64,000 nucleotides of DNA from NCBI GenBank assembly GCA_018417955.1, contig JACTVC010000004.1:1674001-1738000 (forward strand), written 5' to 3'. Positions 46,036 through 58,272 of the stretch are shown in pieces. Each line of letters opens with the position of its first letter. Position 1 is the first letter of the stretch. Made by a program: the position numbers and the translations under genes. Under the pieces are notes generated by a model. The model made no database searches, had not been told where the DNA came from, and saw only the letters and a program-made list of their open reading frames with translations. This DNA comes from Laccaria trichodermophora (lineage: Eukaryota; Basidiomycota; Agaricomycetes; Agaricales; Hydnangiaceae).

Positions 46036-46582
46036 TCACTGAGCAGGCTGGGGTATATAATGCTGTTCCTGGTTTGATGTGGATTGTGATTTACTGAGCA
46101 AATACCAGATGACAGGTGCCTTTCTTAGTTGAGTCTGATCAGGCTGGTCAAAATTTTTCAATAGTCTGTTGAATACTGGCAACCTTTTCATGCCCATCAG
46201 ATTTGGTTGGGTTGAGATGGTATAGAAACACACTGCATCCCAAAGATCTTGTTCCACATATGTATGGTTAAAGATGTTGATTGTATTTTTGATCAATGCC
46301 TTGGGGTTTTTGGGATGTTTCTCAGCAGCAGACAAGATTACCAGTTTGGCAATGTGTTGAGGCATATAGAAAGTCTGATAAAGAATGCTTGTATGCTTTT
46401 GAGGGCTTCTCTGACTTATAATAGTAATAGTTGAGATGGCACCCAGACGAAGGTACAGAGACTCATCTTCATTTTCCTCTTTCTGTCCTTCATCCTTGTC
46501 TATATCACTCAGTTTAGCCACCACATAACCAGTCTCGTTGAACACTTGATCTTTCCCATGGTCTTCCTTCACATATATCAGT
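46036..46582 (-). pseudogene. Unrecognised gene cut by the KDZ element
   Basis: A 178-codon frame ends in PQPAQ and a stop at 46036. Toward its N-terminus it contains an acidic stretch (DIDKDEGQKEENEDE), then a structured part (YMPQHIAKLVILSAAEK.., DLWDAVCFYTIST). Reading upstream, the frame meets a TGA right where the CpG-rich sequence of the neighbouring element begins (about 46583). The upstream part of this gene is thus missing at the join. I could not find it right of 59.9 kb. Family unknown. Confidence 0.4.
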
Positions 46583-46583
46583 C

Positions 46584-46607
46584 ACTACGTCACGTACCAA
46601 ACGTAGT
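46584..46607. repeat. Perfect 7-bp hairpin at the KDZ left border
   Basis: ACTACGT (46584-46590) and ACGTAGT (46601-46607) are perfect inverted repeats around a 10-base loop CACGTACCAA. They sit where the flanking gene frame ends. It may be part of the element tip. The right-hand partner was not found. Confidence 0.4.
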
Positions 46608-46963
46608 AGCCGGACGTGACAATGAGTCGTAATGAACGGGCCAGCCGGTCCCGGCCGGACTTTCCAAAACATCCCTTTACCAACGGACCAGCCAGATGCT
46701 TCTAAATGGCTTGCGGGACGGCGTCTCTTCCCGCGGCAGCTACCTACGGCAGCCTTCTGGGTGTCCCGTCGGCACCACACCAATAGTACATAATGACCTA
46801 CTTTCACGTTGTAGCTAATTGTATACTTCCACCTCAAATCTACTTGCTTAACCCCACAGCTGCTGGTCAGCAAAGCATGCCCGCTAAGGGTGGAACCAGC
46901 AGGTTTACATGAGGCCGCTCACTCGATCAAAATCTTTGTGGGTGACCTTCACATATTACCACC

Positions 46964-48351
46964 ATGGAACATGGGGTTCTTCAAATGACTCAGGAAATTG
47001 CACAATACCTAACAACCAAATTTCAGGCAATACTCCATCAAGATCACGACATGCATGTATCTTTTCCTACTCACTGGAACCTCAACTTCCTCCATGAGGT
47101 TGACCAGATAGCTTTGCTCCTCGTTGAGGCCGTCCAAAATCAGGGTAGGATCTAAAGCCATCCCACTCCTCGTCAAAGTTTCTCATCGACCAATCTAGTG
47201 CAAACCTCTTGGGATGCTAGCCGTTATTGCGATAGCATTGGAACTGCCATGAATGGCACGCAGCCAGCCGCAGAAGAAAAAATCACTCGAAGATTCCCTC
47301 CAATCTATGAGCCTCCAGTGCATGCGACAGAGCCTTTGGTGGTCACCGACAAGCACGGGAATGGGCTCGTTTGGTACCTGCCACATTTGATCACAGAACA
47401 GCGTCAAGTAAGTCAGTGCCGATGGCGCACATGCTGTCGGGGTTAGGTCGAATTATGCCGTCGGCGCATGCAGCCGTTTGTCGATGCCGCAGGGTTTAGG
47501 TGCCGGAGCGGGGGAGTTCAGCATGACTGACCAGGCCTGTTACAGATCGCCATGTGGCAATCCCTCTGGACACTAGAAAGTGTCCTCAAGATGGATAGTA
47601 AAACAACAAATTGGAGACTCAAGGCAAACAATTTTCGGAATCCCTCCTCTTGTCAACTTAAACCCGGGACTGTCAGTTTGTCTCCAGCATGGTTCCAGCA
47701 AGGCCATGAGGTTTGCTTTTAACCTTCATTGATTTACATACTAACACAGTATACAAACAGTCCTCTGAGTATAAGATGGAAGTAGGAGCTCAGATGAAGG
47801 CTGACACCGCCGGAGCACAATGGCAATTCAAGATGCAGGAATCAGCAGCTTTCATTGGTGCCATCCTGAGTATCATTCATCCTCAGTTATTTCGTCAAGG
47901 AATTGAAGCCTTCGGCGTTCTGGCGGCACATGGTGTGGACTTTGTTGAGGATGAAGCACAGCTGAGGCAAGCACTGAATGTTTGGACATCCCCATTCAGT
48001 GCTCTCTCAGTCATAACCAACCGAGTCACTCCTTTACATCGTGACACCAAGGGACGAAATGAATGGTTTGATTTTCTGGTCGCCCTGGGGGAGAATGATT
48101 CCCTTGGAACTATGACTTTTCCAGGCTTGGGTGTAACTGTGGAATACAATCCCGGAACCATGATTGCAATCACAGGTAAGGTTGTCAGACATGGTGCGGA
48201 GTTCCAAGGTGGGGAGAGAGCATGCATCTCATACTACATGAGGAATACAGTGCATGACCGGCTGGGCATACCAGCGGGGACATGGATGAACTTAAAGATA
48301 TACAAGGAACAGGAACAGAAGGAAGCAGATGATGTTTTGAAATATAACTAG
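46964..48351 (+). CDS. TET/JBP-family 2-oxoglutarate/Fe(II) dioxygenase
   Basis: Exons 46964-47144, 47199-47407, 47546-47710 and 47761-48351 join in frame through introns of 54, 138 and 50 nt. The last exon carries the fold: the iron-binding His-x-Asp at HRD (48037-48045), the distal iron-binding His in KVVRHGAEF (48190-48192) and a 2-oxoglutarate-binding Arg in GERACISYYMR. The frame just before reads NRVTPLHRDTKGRNEW, the family signature. The N-terminal exons include VLWYL-like and PGTVSLSPAWFQQGH segments seen in mushroom members. Family role: oxidation of 5-methylcytosine (to hydroxymethyl and further forms) in nuclear DNA. It lies at the left end of the KDZ element, convergent with the next gene (98-base gap). 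Its second intron contains a CCGTCGG word. The start at 46964 is the first good ATG; an extra 5-prime exon is possible. Confidence 0.88.
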
Positions 48352-48449
48352 AAGGCAAGATGTCATTTACAAGATATGCATGTACAGATTCACTAGAATA
48401 TAAGTCCTGCCTCAGTACAATCACTTGTGCAAGGGGGTAGAAAACTTGC

Positions 48450-49686
48450 CTAAGCAGCGTCGCTGTCAAAGGCTGAACCTTGACCATCAGAGCCTTCACT
48501 CATTTCATAGTCAGGATCTTCTGCAGAATCTGAGCCTGAAGCATCCCAATCAAGATCTGCAGATGACACCGGGGATGGGGGCGCTAAATCAACAACCATA
48601 CCATCTAGAGAGGGTCCCCGCGGTGCATGCGGCGGTTGCAGCGGAGTCCCCCGCGGCACTCCAAGTGGAGAAAGTCTCCGCGGCACGGCGTACCCAGGGG
48701 ACCGCGGTGGCCCCTCGGACGGAGTAGATCCCCGCGGTGCGATTGATGGAAGCAACGGCTCCAACGATGGACTGGCGGTTTCTTCTACCACAGATAGTGG
48801 AACCTGGGGTTTTGATGGTGGAGGAAAAGCTTCACCGTGAGGTAGCAAGTAAGGCAAGAATTTGTTTTTTGGCGGGTTATTGCTCAGCCATGGGCGGGGT
48901 GGGATAGGCAAGTCTGCCGGAATGTCAAGGCTCAGATCACCCTGGTGCACCTTTTCCAACAAGGCTTCCAAAGTTCCTATGCGCCAACGAGCTGCCTTCC
49001 TTGCATCCCTCCAGTTTGCCATAACTACCTCAATTCTAATGAGAGCACTCTGTAGACACTCGAAGGCGCGTGCCGCGGATGCACTGATGTCTCGAGGAAT
49101 CGGTCCCAAGGGACGTGATTGTGAATCAATACTGAGAGGCTAAAAAAGAGTGCATTAGATAGAAGTTGAATGAGAGTATGGAAACCAAACCTGATCAACT
49201 AATTGTAGCCAAGCATCAAAGGCCTTCATCTCTTCCTTGGAGTAAGGTTTGGGAAGGCAGGGGTTCTCTTCGGTGTTCCACCAATCTGTGTGGTAGGATG
49301 AAACGATGCGGCTGGGGTCATCGGGATATGTGGTATTGGGGAGGAGGTCCAGGGGTGGCAGTATAGCGAACTCTGTGTCTTGGACATGAGTTGCGTGCAT
49401 GAAAGAACTTACCCAAGCAGGGATTTTGACAACACTACCATCAGCAACATGATAGCCGATGGCCAATGCCAGTCTTTCCTGCATATAAAACAACAGATGA
49501 ACATATTCACTGTCAAAGACAGGTGAAACTTACACCCTCTGCACGGAGACCCTTTGTCCACCACATGTGTTTCTCAGGGGATTCTGTCCAAGAGTCTTCC
49601 TTGTCTTCAAAAGCTTGCCAAGCAGCTTTGCAACGCGACGAGAAATAATAAATGAGCCATTGTCCTTGCAAGAGAGATGGCGGCAT
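48450..49686 (-). CDS. KDZ-element partner protein with acidic tail
   Basis: Three exons join in frame: 49686-49534, 49478-49191 and 49139-48450, with introns of 55 and 51 nt. The N-terminal part has Trp-rich, folded-looking sequence (MPPSLLQGQWLIYYFSSR.., KHMWWTKGLR, then ERLALAIGYHVADGSVVKIP). The middle has a helix (AFECLQSALIRIEVVMANWR) and the C-terminal third is Pro/Ser/Asp-rich and acidic (DPDYEMSEGSDG). The CCGCGG word encodes PRG or similar several times in the C-terminal third. It sits between the TET gene and the transposase gene, on the transposase strand. I recognise no catalytic motif. By position it may help transposition or bind chromatin; that is inference. Confidence 0.6.
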
Positions 49687-49956
49687 GGTAGTTCAAAGGT
49701 CGCAACTGATAACCATTGTTTCTAATCTGATCGAGAGCAATGTGGTCATGTGATCCACACATGGCGGTGATGGTTACAACGCCGCGGGGAAACAATTGCA
49801 AGAATGCCGCCAGACAGGCGCCGCGGTGCAGCACGGCGATGCCAGTGCCGACGGCGTTATAAAATTGGTCCCGACGGTGTGATAACGGCGGAGCGTCATC
49901 CCGCCCGATGTACACTGCTGGCCACAGTAATAGGACCAATAATCATTGAAATACAT

Positions 49957-52900
49957 TCATACTAGAGGGATTACTTGATAATGAAAGTTTGCAATGGAAA
50001 ATCGTTTGTTGGCGTCTTCAGCAAGCCTCATCCAGATATCCATCTGCCCCTCAGCGTAGCAGACATGGCCATCCTTCCCTTCACCCCTAGCTAATTCCCT
50101 CCATCCTGCCCATTTCCTCGTCTGGAATAAAAAATATCTCGTAACCCATTCCATCTCGTGTGATGTTATATTAAATTCTTCTCTCCAACGATGATATCGT
50201 GCTCGCGCACGAAGCCAGTTCACCCTGTGAACTGAAAAAGTTTCATATTAGAATTCAAGCTGGACCATGAATGTTAGGACCCACATTCAACCATTCTGGA
50301 ATTATCTTCCATGTCGCCAGAAAGGTCAGAGCCCCAGAACCAAGCAGGCCGCATGTTACGTTGCCCGGGAGCATTGGGATCTGCAATGGCAGTGTTAGCT
50401 TGCATGTCCTTCACCTCCAATGGTTTGTAAAGAGTCCCAATGGTTCTGTCAGGGTCCCCTAATTTCTCCAATGCTCTCACCGCATGGGCATAAAGCAATC
50501 TGTGATGATGAAGCACTCTCCCAACAGATTGTATCCCCGCCCAGGCTCTTGTTTTCTTCACCTTGCTTTTCTTGATCTTTCGGAGTTTCTTCGAATACTC
50601 AAACGAGAGATTCGCGATCGACACCTGAACACCCTGCAGAGCATCATTGGCCTGACCTTGTCGGAGTTGATACTCTTTCCATAGGAGTGATTCCAACTGT
50701 TTGGAATGCAGCATCGCAGCTCCGAAAGTAGATGGCAATGGAATTTTGACATGTTCAACGGCTTCAGTGGCTGACCGAGTGGCAGCAAAGGCACGACTGG
50801 CCTTAGCCAGAGCAATCTGTTCCAAGGTCAGTTGGCCCGTCGGGCACCCCGCGGCAAAGGTAGCCGTCGGGCCTGTGCCAGTATTATCAGTAGGGAGTGG
50901 ATCATCGATTTGGAGCATGTCATCCATGTCAAACTCTTCAACAAGAAGGGTGACATTCTCAGAGAGAGACTGTTGAATATTTTGACCGATGAAATTCCAT
51001 GCCGTCCTGTTGAACGTATCCACACGGGACCTCAGCCTCTCCCGTTTCTTGGCAATCTCAAGTTTTTGAGCGGTGGTCGGGTTTGAGCCAAGCCTTCGGA
51101 TGAAGCAACGAAGATCAATCCTTTGAGGACGTGTTAGTGCTGCGTCATGTTCCACATGAATGATGAATAGAGAACTAACTGTGATTCTTCAATTTTGAGC
51201 CCTGTAGCTATCCACGATGTTTGTCCAGTTTCCCCTGTTGCAGCAGCTTCCTGCTCCATAAGGTCCAATTGGACATCTGCAGTTGACTTGGGAGCTGATG
51301 AACAATTATTTAGCCAGGATCAATGAGAATATCTCAGGGATAAGTTGCAGAGCACCCGCGGCAGCAGTCCCAATGGGAATACATTGCACCGTCGGCGACA
51401 CCTTTATCCCCGTTGGGCCTGCCGCCGGCGGCGGGCAGCAAGATAGCCGCGGGACCCTCCAGAAAACGGAATGGAAAAATGGAGGACTTGCCTTCATAAT
51501 TTGCTGGTTTGGCTGGTTCCATGATATCCATAGCTTTCAGATTACCTCTTTCCCGTTGTTTTTCGGCATGCCTAATGTCCTCAGTCCACTTTACAACATC
51601 TGAAGGCAAAGCGGAGTGATTCAATTGCTCAAAGTACTCCTGGCTGTCCACCAACCCCACGACAGACTTCTTGTACTTTGAAGTAACTGAAGAAACAATG
51701 TTGACCATTTTATTCCAGTTGCTGTAATTCATATGGTCGTCAAGAACTTCTGACCTGTGGGCCAAAGTGGAGGTCCGAGTACTCCGGGAAATGTCATTAA
51801 GTTGGGACCACAGAGATTCCAGGATCTCACCGTCAACCATCCCAGCACCTGGAATGAAGGAAGTGGCAAACCTGAAGAGGCATTCATCCCGATGACCATG
51901 GACGTGGAAGAGACCGATTGCAGCAAACAGCTGCAACTTTTCCGGAAAAGAGAGGAAGGGGTTCTCAGAAATTCTCTTCCAGAGGTGGACATGGTATTGA
52001 CACATCACATCATATATCACCATTACCTTTCCACCTGCATCCAAGTTCATTGTTTTTAGTGCCTCACACAATGCATAGTCAATGTTCATTTGACGTTCGC
52101 CCTTTTGAAAATCAACCACACTTCCCGGAATGAAGGCACCGGATCTAGCACATGCAAAAGCAGCAATGCCAGTCACATCACAACCTGCATGATTTTGACT
52201 TGCATTGTTGACCGCCTGATGGTTGGTACAAGTAGACTTCGGCTGGCAAAAAAAATGAGCGATCTAAATGCAAGTGTATGGGCAGTAATTTCTTCCCGCG
52301 GCTGGCAAAGCCCACCGAATGAGCCCGCGGCAGAGAAATGCTCCGCTGCAGCTGGCAGCCCGCGGTAGATTGAGGAAGCCCGACGGCAGCACTGGTTCCA
52401 CCTGATTTCTGCCCGCGGCAGGTATGCGACCTGCTCCGCCGCGACTTGCCGGCGGAAGTGTAGCCCGCGGTAGACCAAGGCACTAGCCGACGGCAACGGT
52501 AGTTCCATTTGCCCACCTCGGGTGGGGCTATTGCAAATGGGCCGCGGGAATGGGAGGAACGTACTTACTTGGGGTATTGCAATTGGGTGGGCAAGGTAGC
52601 TTTTGTATCGTGTCTGGTTGGTCATCATCCCCTCACCACTGGTCAATGGGACATCATCCAGTGGATTTTTCTGCTTCAGGTGATCAGCCGAGAAATTTCC
52701 GTCTACACAGATGAACCTAGTAAAAACATCTCTGATAAAAACTTTACTTCAGTAATCTCAAAGCCCCTTTGAGTGAACAACATACTGATCTGGTTCCTCT
52801 TTCCAGTTGTCTGGTAAGTTGGTTCCAGGTTGGGGACAGGAAGCACAGCCATATGCCATTTCTCCAGCTTTAGGTATGCGGTCCTCATGTCCAAATCCAA

Positions 52901-54472
52901 ATGACTTTCGAAGCTCCATGTTCCTCCATTGGCGGCTGACCCGCATCAATTCTCGGTATCTGTCCTTGGAACAATGTGGAAAAGAGGGTATGAACAGGGT
53001 TCAGCTTGAGTCTCTGCGTGCAACTCACCGGCACTGATTTGGGAAATGTAGGGCATGTTAACCGTCGAAGTTTCAGAAAATATTGGTAACAGGAACTTTT
53101 GCAACACAAGTTAGTCATACGGAAATCATCCAAAACTCGGAATGTGAAGACGGTCCTGATGGAGGTGAAGCTGCTGGGAAAGAGCCTTTCCTGTAACAAC
53201 TGCTCATCCCTTGGTCGTGCAGAAGGGCACATGCAATAGTGAATGGGAAGATGATGAAGGCCATTGGTGTCAACAACTGTTATGAAAGGATTACCAAGCG
53301 TATCTTCGCCAACAGGCTGAGGGGGGGTATCGAAGCCTTTCATCCTTTCATAATACTCATTGGTGGCATGGTCGGTAACATTCTCAGCAGCATCATCATG
53401 AAGGTCTTGATCGGAACTTTCTGACTCCACATTGTCGACGTCTTCAGAGTCATAACCTTCATCAACATCTCCTTCTCCCTTGTCATCACCAAATAGCTCC
53501 AGGGCAGCCTTGCCCAATCGGATATTGAGGTCTGGAATGTCGGTACCTCCACCACCGCCGTAGTGAGTGTCCACATTCGTACCTCCGACGGTGACGCTTT
53601 CCAAGCCATTTTCCTCTGGGGAAGTGACTGGTCCCGCGGCCATCAAGTTCCTTGCCGCGGGGCTATCATCTGACCCGACGGTGAGAGGATCGAGGATTGT
53701 TTCCACGCCGCGGGCGGGGGCATCAGTGGAATTCGTCTGCCCGGCGGCGGTGGCTCCACCTCCCGCGGGGCCAACAATCCTAGAAATCCACCGTTGGTCT
53801 TGCCTGGAATTCTCTTCCATTTCAGATTCTGCCAATCGTGGGCAAGGATTACCACCATGGCACAGATTGAAAATCAATCCAGTTTCCCAGAGAGCACTGG
53901 TCCTGAAAAATTTCCCATTCCAACACTGTATCCTGTGGGTATGAAGTCTCTTGTGCCCAACCCGGCAGCATCCGCGGCAGAGGAGAGGTTGTGAGGAGCA
54001 ATCAAGACAACGAAAATACCCCCGTTGTTGGTTACATTCAGCACAAATCATCAACGATGGTGGTGCTTCTGTTTCCAGCATGACATGGATGTGACGATCC
54101 CGAAGGGCCTTCCAGTCTCTAAGATAGTCATTCTGTGTCTGCAGTAATTGGAGCATGGTTGCAGGAGAATCAAAGGAAGATCTAGCCCACCTTTCCCGAT
54201 GTTCTTTGATGCAGGGGGATGACTGTGGCATCTTGGTCATACCCTTCACCAAGATCGTTGATCTCTTGGGCAGGAGTTGGGAGCGTGGCAGCTGCAGGAG
54301 TTGTCGTAGGGAGGTCTGCCTCCATGCGATGGTATTTGACCTTTTGAACTTGCCCCCGGGCTGTTTTACGAATGGATGTCTCCACCTGAAGGGGTTCGTC
54401 CAGCATATCAATGGGAATCTTGAAGCGACGCATGTTGTGATTGAAGCAAGGGAGCGGCCAATTTCCTGACAT
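49957..54472 (-). CDS. KDZ transposase with CxC2 cysteine cluster
   Basis: A multi-exon gene read right to left. The N-terminus (54472 or 54433) reads MRRFKIPIDMLDEPLQ. After a frame change near 54.25 kb comes the CxC2 zinc cluster (CAECNQQRGYFRCLDC.. CRGCCRVGHKRLHTHRIQCW, 54060-53850). A long acidic spacer follows, then the second CxC2 half (VVDTNGLHHLPIHYCMC..) ending at a GTGAGT intron near 52.98 kb. The RNase H-fold core follows: CVDGNF, a 326-nt intron (52568-52243), VVDFQKGERQMN, VMVIYDVMCQY, GLFHVHGHRDEC, VDGEILESLW. The C-terminal helices (WAGIQSVGRVLHHHRLLYAH, WFWGSDLSGDME) end at 49957. The Asp and Glu residues in VDGNF, IYDVM and EILESLW are the likely catalytic set. One intron near 51.5 kb uses a GC donor. 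Role: cut and paste of KDZ elements. Confidence 0.85.
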
Positions 54473-55383
54473 TCAGCGGTCCCGCGGCGATGTGGCTGTC
54501 CAGCGGCACCTGACACGGGCAACCTCATGTTGTCAATGTGCCCCTGGTATTCAGAATCCTTCTCCAATACACTCCGGAGGCTTTCTGTTCTGTTATACAA
54601 TACCTTTAATCATTGTTATTACCTCGCCGGATGTAACGGCAATGTCGTAGGCTTTGGGGGGAGCTATCGGGATGGTACTCCCCACCTTTCCACAGTCCTA
54701 TCCGTCGCCAGTTGTCTGGTTAGTATAACAGTGTGTAAATTACTGTAGACCTGCCAGTCAGTAATAGAAAAAATTTTCAGTATGCCCGGCACACACTTAT
54801 AAGGGAGGGAGGGCTGAAATAATAGTTGTGGTAGGACGGTGATCCACAAACATTTCAAGGCCTGCTAAATCCCTCCCATACTACTTCATACACATCATCT
54901 TAGCTCATAATGAGCATCACTGGATACTCCTTTTCAGTGTGAATGAAATGGGGCTTGTCCGGGCACATGTTGTTATAGAGGAAAAAAAAAGAATCATTAT
55001 TTGTAGTTGAAACCAAGATAGAATGAAGGTTTCATAAAGGATATTGTCATTAGATGCTGTTTTTTTAGTTGCGATTGGAAAACATACCTTTTTCATTTCA
55101 TTCTTGCAAGAGAATCATCAGAGTGAGGCATAGATTCGCATGGTCTATGTAGCGTGCGTCAGGAAGTAGCATTGGCTGAGTGCGTCGTTGGGCGTCGGCA
55201 TGCATGGTCTGTGCACAGTCACCGACTGGTCCCTGAATCCTTCGCATCACCTTGATTTGGCAACGGCGGTAGGCACCGCGGCAGTGTGCCTTACAGGTGT
55301 CCGGTAAATTTATTGGATGGGCCTCGTTGTCCCCTGCCTTGTCAAGTCATTGTCTCCAATCTTGCACTCCCAATCGTGCATGA
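54473..55383. other. Divergent promoter region of transposase and AT-hook gene
   Basis: This is the only long spacer inside the KDZ element and would drive the minus-strand transposase gene and the plus-strand gene at 55384. It holds one CCGCGG (about 55278) and repeated TGC..GGTC and GCGTCG phrases near 55140-55210. No gene seen. I cannot place a TATA box with confidence. Confidence 0.4.
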
Positions 55384-58008
55384 ATGGTGTCCCCCCCTGG
55401 GCGTCCACCCAATGTACCACAGACACAACCCCGCCGTGGTCAGGCAGCCTTTTCACAAGAAGAAGAGACCATTTTGAGAGAGTTCCTTGACGAGTTTAGA
55501 AGCAAGAAGAAAGAGCAGAGGAAAGAGTTGCTCATGTACAAGATTTATAGGCTCATAAAGGCCGCTGGTCCAGAGTTGACTCCGGAAGAGTGGCGAGACA
55601 GGAAAAAGGCAAGTACCATCCCTCGGTCCCTCAATCTGGTAATCAGGTTATATTGTATTGTAGAAAGTTAAGGAATGGTACTACAACCATGGACGACGTC
55701 CTCATGTGAACCGGTACCGATACATCAAGCCTATTTCCTGGAAGTATGTGGTGGCTCATCTTAAACAAGAAGAAGTGTACTTGAAGGTTAGAGAGCTGGC
55801 AGGCGGTTCGCCACCAGGATCGAAAGCTTTCCTGTCCAAGTATCAGACTGGTTTGAAGTACATTGTTGAGGGGTTGCCTCCAATGGAGAAGAGAGTATAT
55901 GAGGCAATGGCAAAAGAGTGGAGTGAAGAGGCCCCTCCGGCGGATGTCCAGAGAAAGTGAGTGACCGACGGAGCTCTTCGTCCCGCGGGAGGTCCTCATG
56001 TCAAAATGCAGGCTATGGAAACGGCATGGGGCATCAATGTTGAAAGAGATGGATAGGGTTAAGAGCCATCATCTCGGACTCATGAGTTGGGGAATGGAAA
56101 CCTATTTCGATGAGAAGGGACATGCTCGGTACATTTGGAATGACCACAGTGACGAGTTTGGTGTCCCCGACGGCGCCCAAAAATTTGAGGTGATGTTCAA
56201 GGAACAGGTGCTCGAGGTATCAAAGGCGTGGATCACTTACTGTAAACAAATCAAAGGTATGATACGATGTCTACCTATCATACAAGCAAATTTAACTTGT
56301 CACTGTAGACTTGATGGCCAATGTCCCTGCTGAGAACAGAGCGGTCATCCAGGACCGCGGCAAAAAGAAAATACGTTTGCAGCTGGAAGGAGATTTGCCT
56401 ATTCTCCCTCCTCCACCAGTGGGTGGTCACGAACATGCTGAAACACTACAGGCTATGATTAGGGAATTTATCACCATCCACTACCACCTTGCCTGCGGCA
56501 AAAAGACTCCGACCCCTTGGACTTCTCTTGCCACTCATCAGTTGATCTTGTGGGACACACAGATGTGGCCAGCTGGTGTGATGGTCCGGGATCCCAGTAA
56601 AATTGTTCTCAACGACTGCCGAAAAATTGTACAGTTATGGAGAGAAAGACAGTCTGAAGGTGGGGCCAAAGATACATTCAAGTTCAAATTTTATCCAGTG
56701 GGGGATGGAATACAACCTGCCATTTATAATACCCAGTTGGAGACTTTGCCAACTTCTGCGGCGATTGACACCCCGACGGTCCCTCGAGCTCTTCCCAGTC
56801 CCACACCGTCGGAGGGGGCATCGACACCCGCGGCACATGAATGCCCGACGGCCTCTCAATCAGTTTCCCATCCCATGCCGTCGGAGGAATCCACCCCCGC
56901 GGCGAGGAGACCTCCGACGGTGGACATGCCAAGTTCCCACACTTCACTGCCAGATACATTTTTTCAAGGAAGAGTTACCCCCATGGGGCCTCCTGTCCCA
57001 TCCATTCCAACCCCAGCCATCACCCCAGAGCCACAGACAGCTCCATCGGCTAGGGCCTCCACGCCCGCGGCAGAAGAATCTCCAACAATGCAAACTATAC
57101 CGACACAGGTTCTGCCATCCATTCCCACCCCAGGCATTACCCCTGAGCATCTGTCAGCTCCGACAAACACCCTAGTTAGTGGTCCCCAAGTGTTGACCAC
57201 CCAGGCAATAGGGAGAAACTGTGGGGACGACAAAGAGATGGAATCTGACCCCACCCCTAATAAACGAACTTTCACCCATGAACCTGAGAGCGATCCCTCT
57301 ACAGATGAGGATGGTGGAAGACGTGGGATACAGGCTCGCTTGCAAAAAGCCTTGGAAGCCCAATCACCTGAGAGAGGGCCGGAGGAAGATCATGAGGATC
57401 TGCCGCCAAGACTTGGAAGAAAGAAAACAAAAAGTCTCCCTGGCAAGAAGAAAAGGAAAACTAGGAAAGCGTCGAGTTTACCGAATCAAGACAACCACTC
57501 AACCAACAACGATGACAACCCAGCAGAGGAGCACCAATTGCCCTGCCGGAAGAAAAAGCCCATGCGACCAATCAGCCCACACTCGCCGTCGGATAGCACT
57601 CCCATCGGCGGTGTAGCGCCGCGGGGAAGAAAAGCCAGAAAGACACATGCGACAGAGGAAGACTTGTGTCCCTCACCCCCTGGAAGTGATGAAGATGCAC
57701 CAGAAGAACCAAGATATAGAAAACGAGGGGGCAATCGCCCGGCGGTCAAAAGAACGGCTAATGTCAATCCAACACCTACAATTCCTCCTGCTGTTGGACG
57801 AAAACAACGTCCGCGGCCAATCAAAAAGGGTCCCGCGGCATCGATTGACAATGATCAGAATGGAGGAAATGACCAACAACAACGTGATGATGAAGATGCA
57901 ATGTTTACTGTGAACCGACGATCGGGTAGGCCGCCAAAGCCAAAATATAACCTGGCACCCCCAGCGCAATTAAGGCTGGAAAAAGAACGTGAAAGAAGAC
58001 TTGGATAA
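55384..58008 (+). CDS. KDZ-element nuclear protein: DNA-binding-like N-terminus, AT-hook C-terminus
   Basis: Four exons join in frame: 55384-55608, 55664-55956, 56012-56256 and 56309-58008. The introns are 55 nt (GC-AG), 55 nt and 52 nt. The N-terminus (FSQEEETILREFLDEFRSKK.., VKEWYYNHGRRPH) resembles a SANT or homeodomain-type helical DNA-binding module. A second folded region follows (MLKEMDRVKSHHLGLMSWGM.., YIWNDHSDEFG; then WTSLATHQLILWDTQMWP). The last 350 residues are Pro/Ser/Thr-rich, then strongly basic (GKKKRKTRK), and end in an AT-hook-like RRSGRPPKPK. Intron 2 contains both CCGACGG and CCCGCGGG, and the exon-4 Pro-rich part is full of these words. Similar long proteins of unknown function occur in mushroom genomes. 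I infer a chromatin- or end-binding cofactor of the element. Confidence 0.68.
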
Positions 58009-58272
58009 TTTCATAGACAGATATATGGATTCTGAACATGATGCTCAATTCAATGCATCGAACAATGTAGATGTTTTTCTTCAACAGAGAACATGATGCT
58101 TATTTCAATGAAACAAAACAATTCACATGGAAAGGGCATTATTTTTTGAAAGGTAACAAAATATATGTATGTTACATGAAAGAGCAGGTAGATACATGAG
58201 CACAAGATGGGGGGAGGTGACGGTGAGAGAAAAGGCCAGAAGACGAGACAGTCCATTCACCCTTGCACCAAC

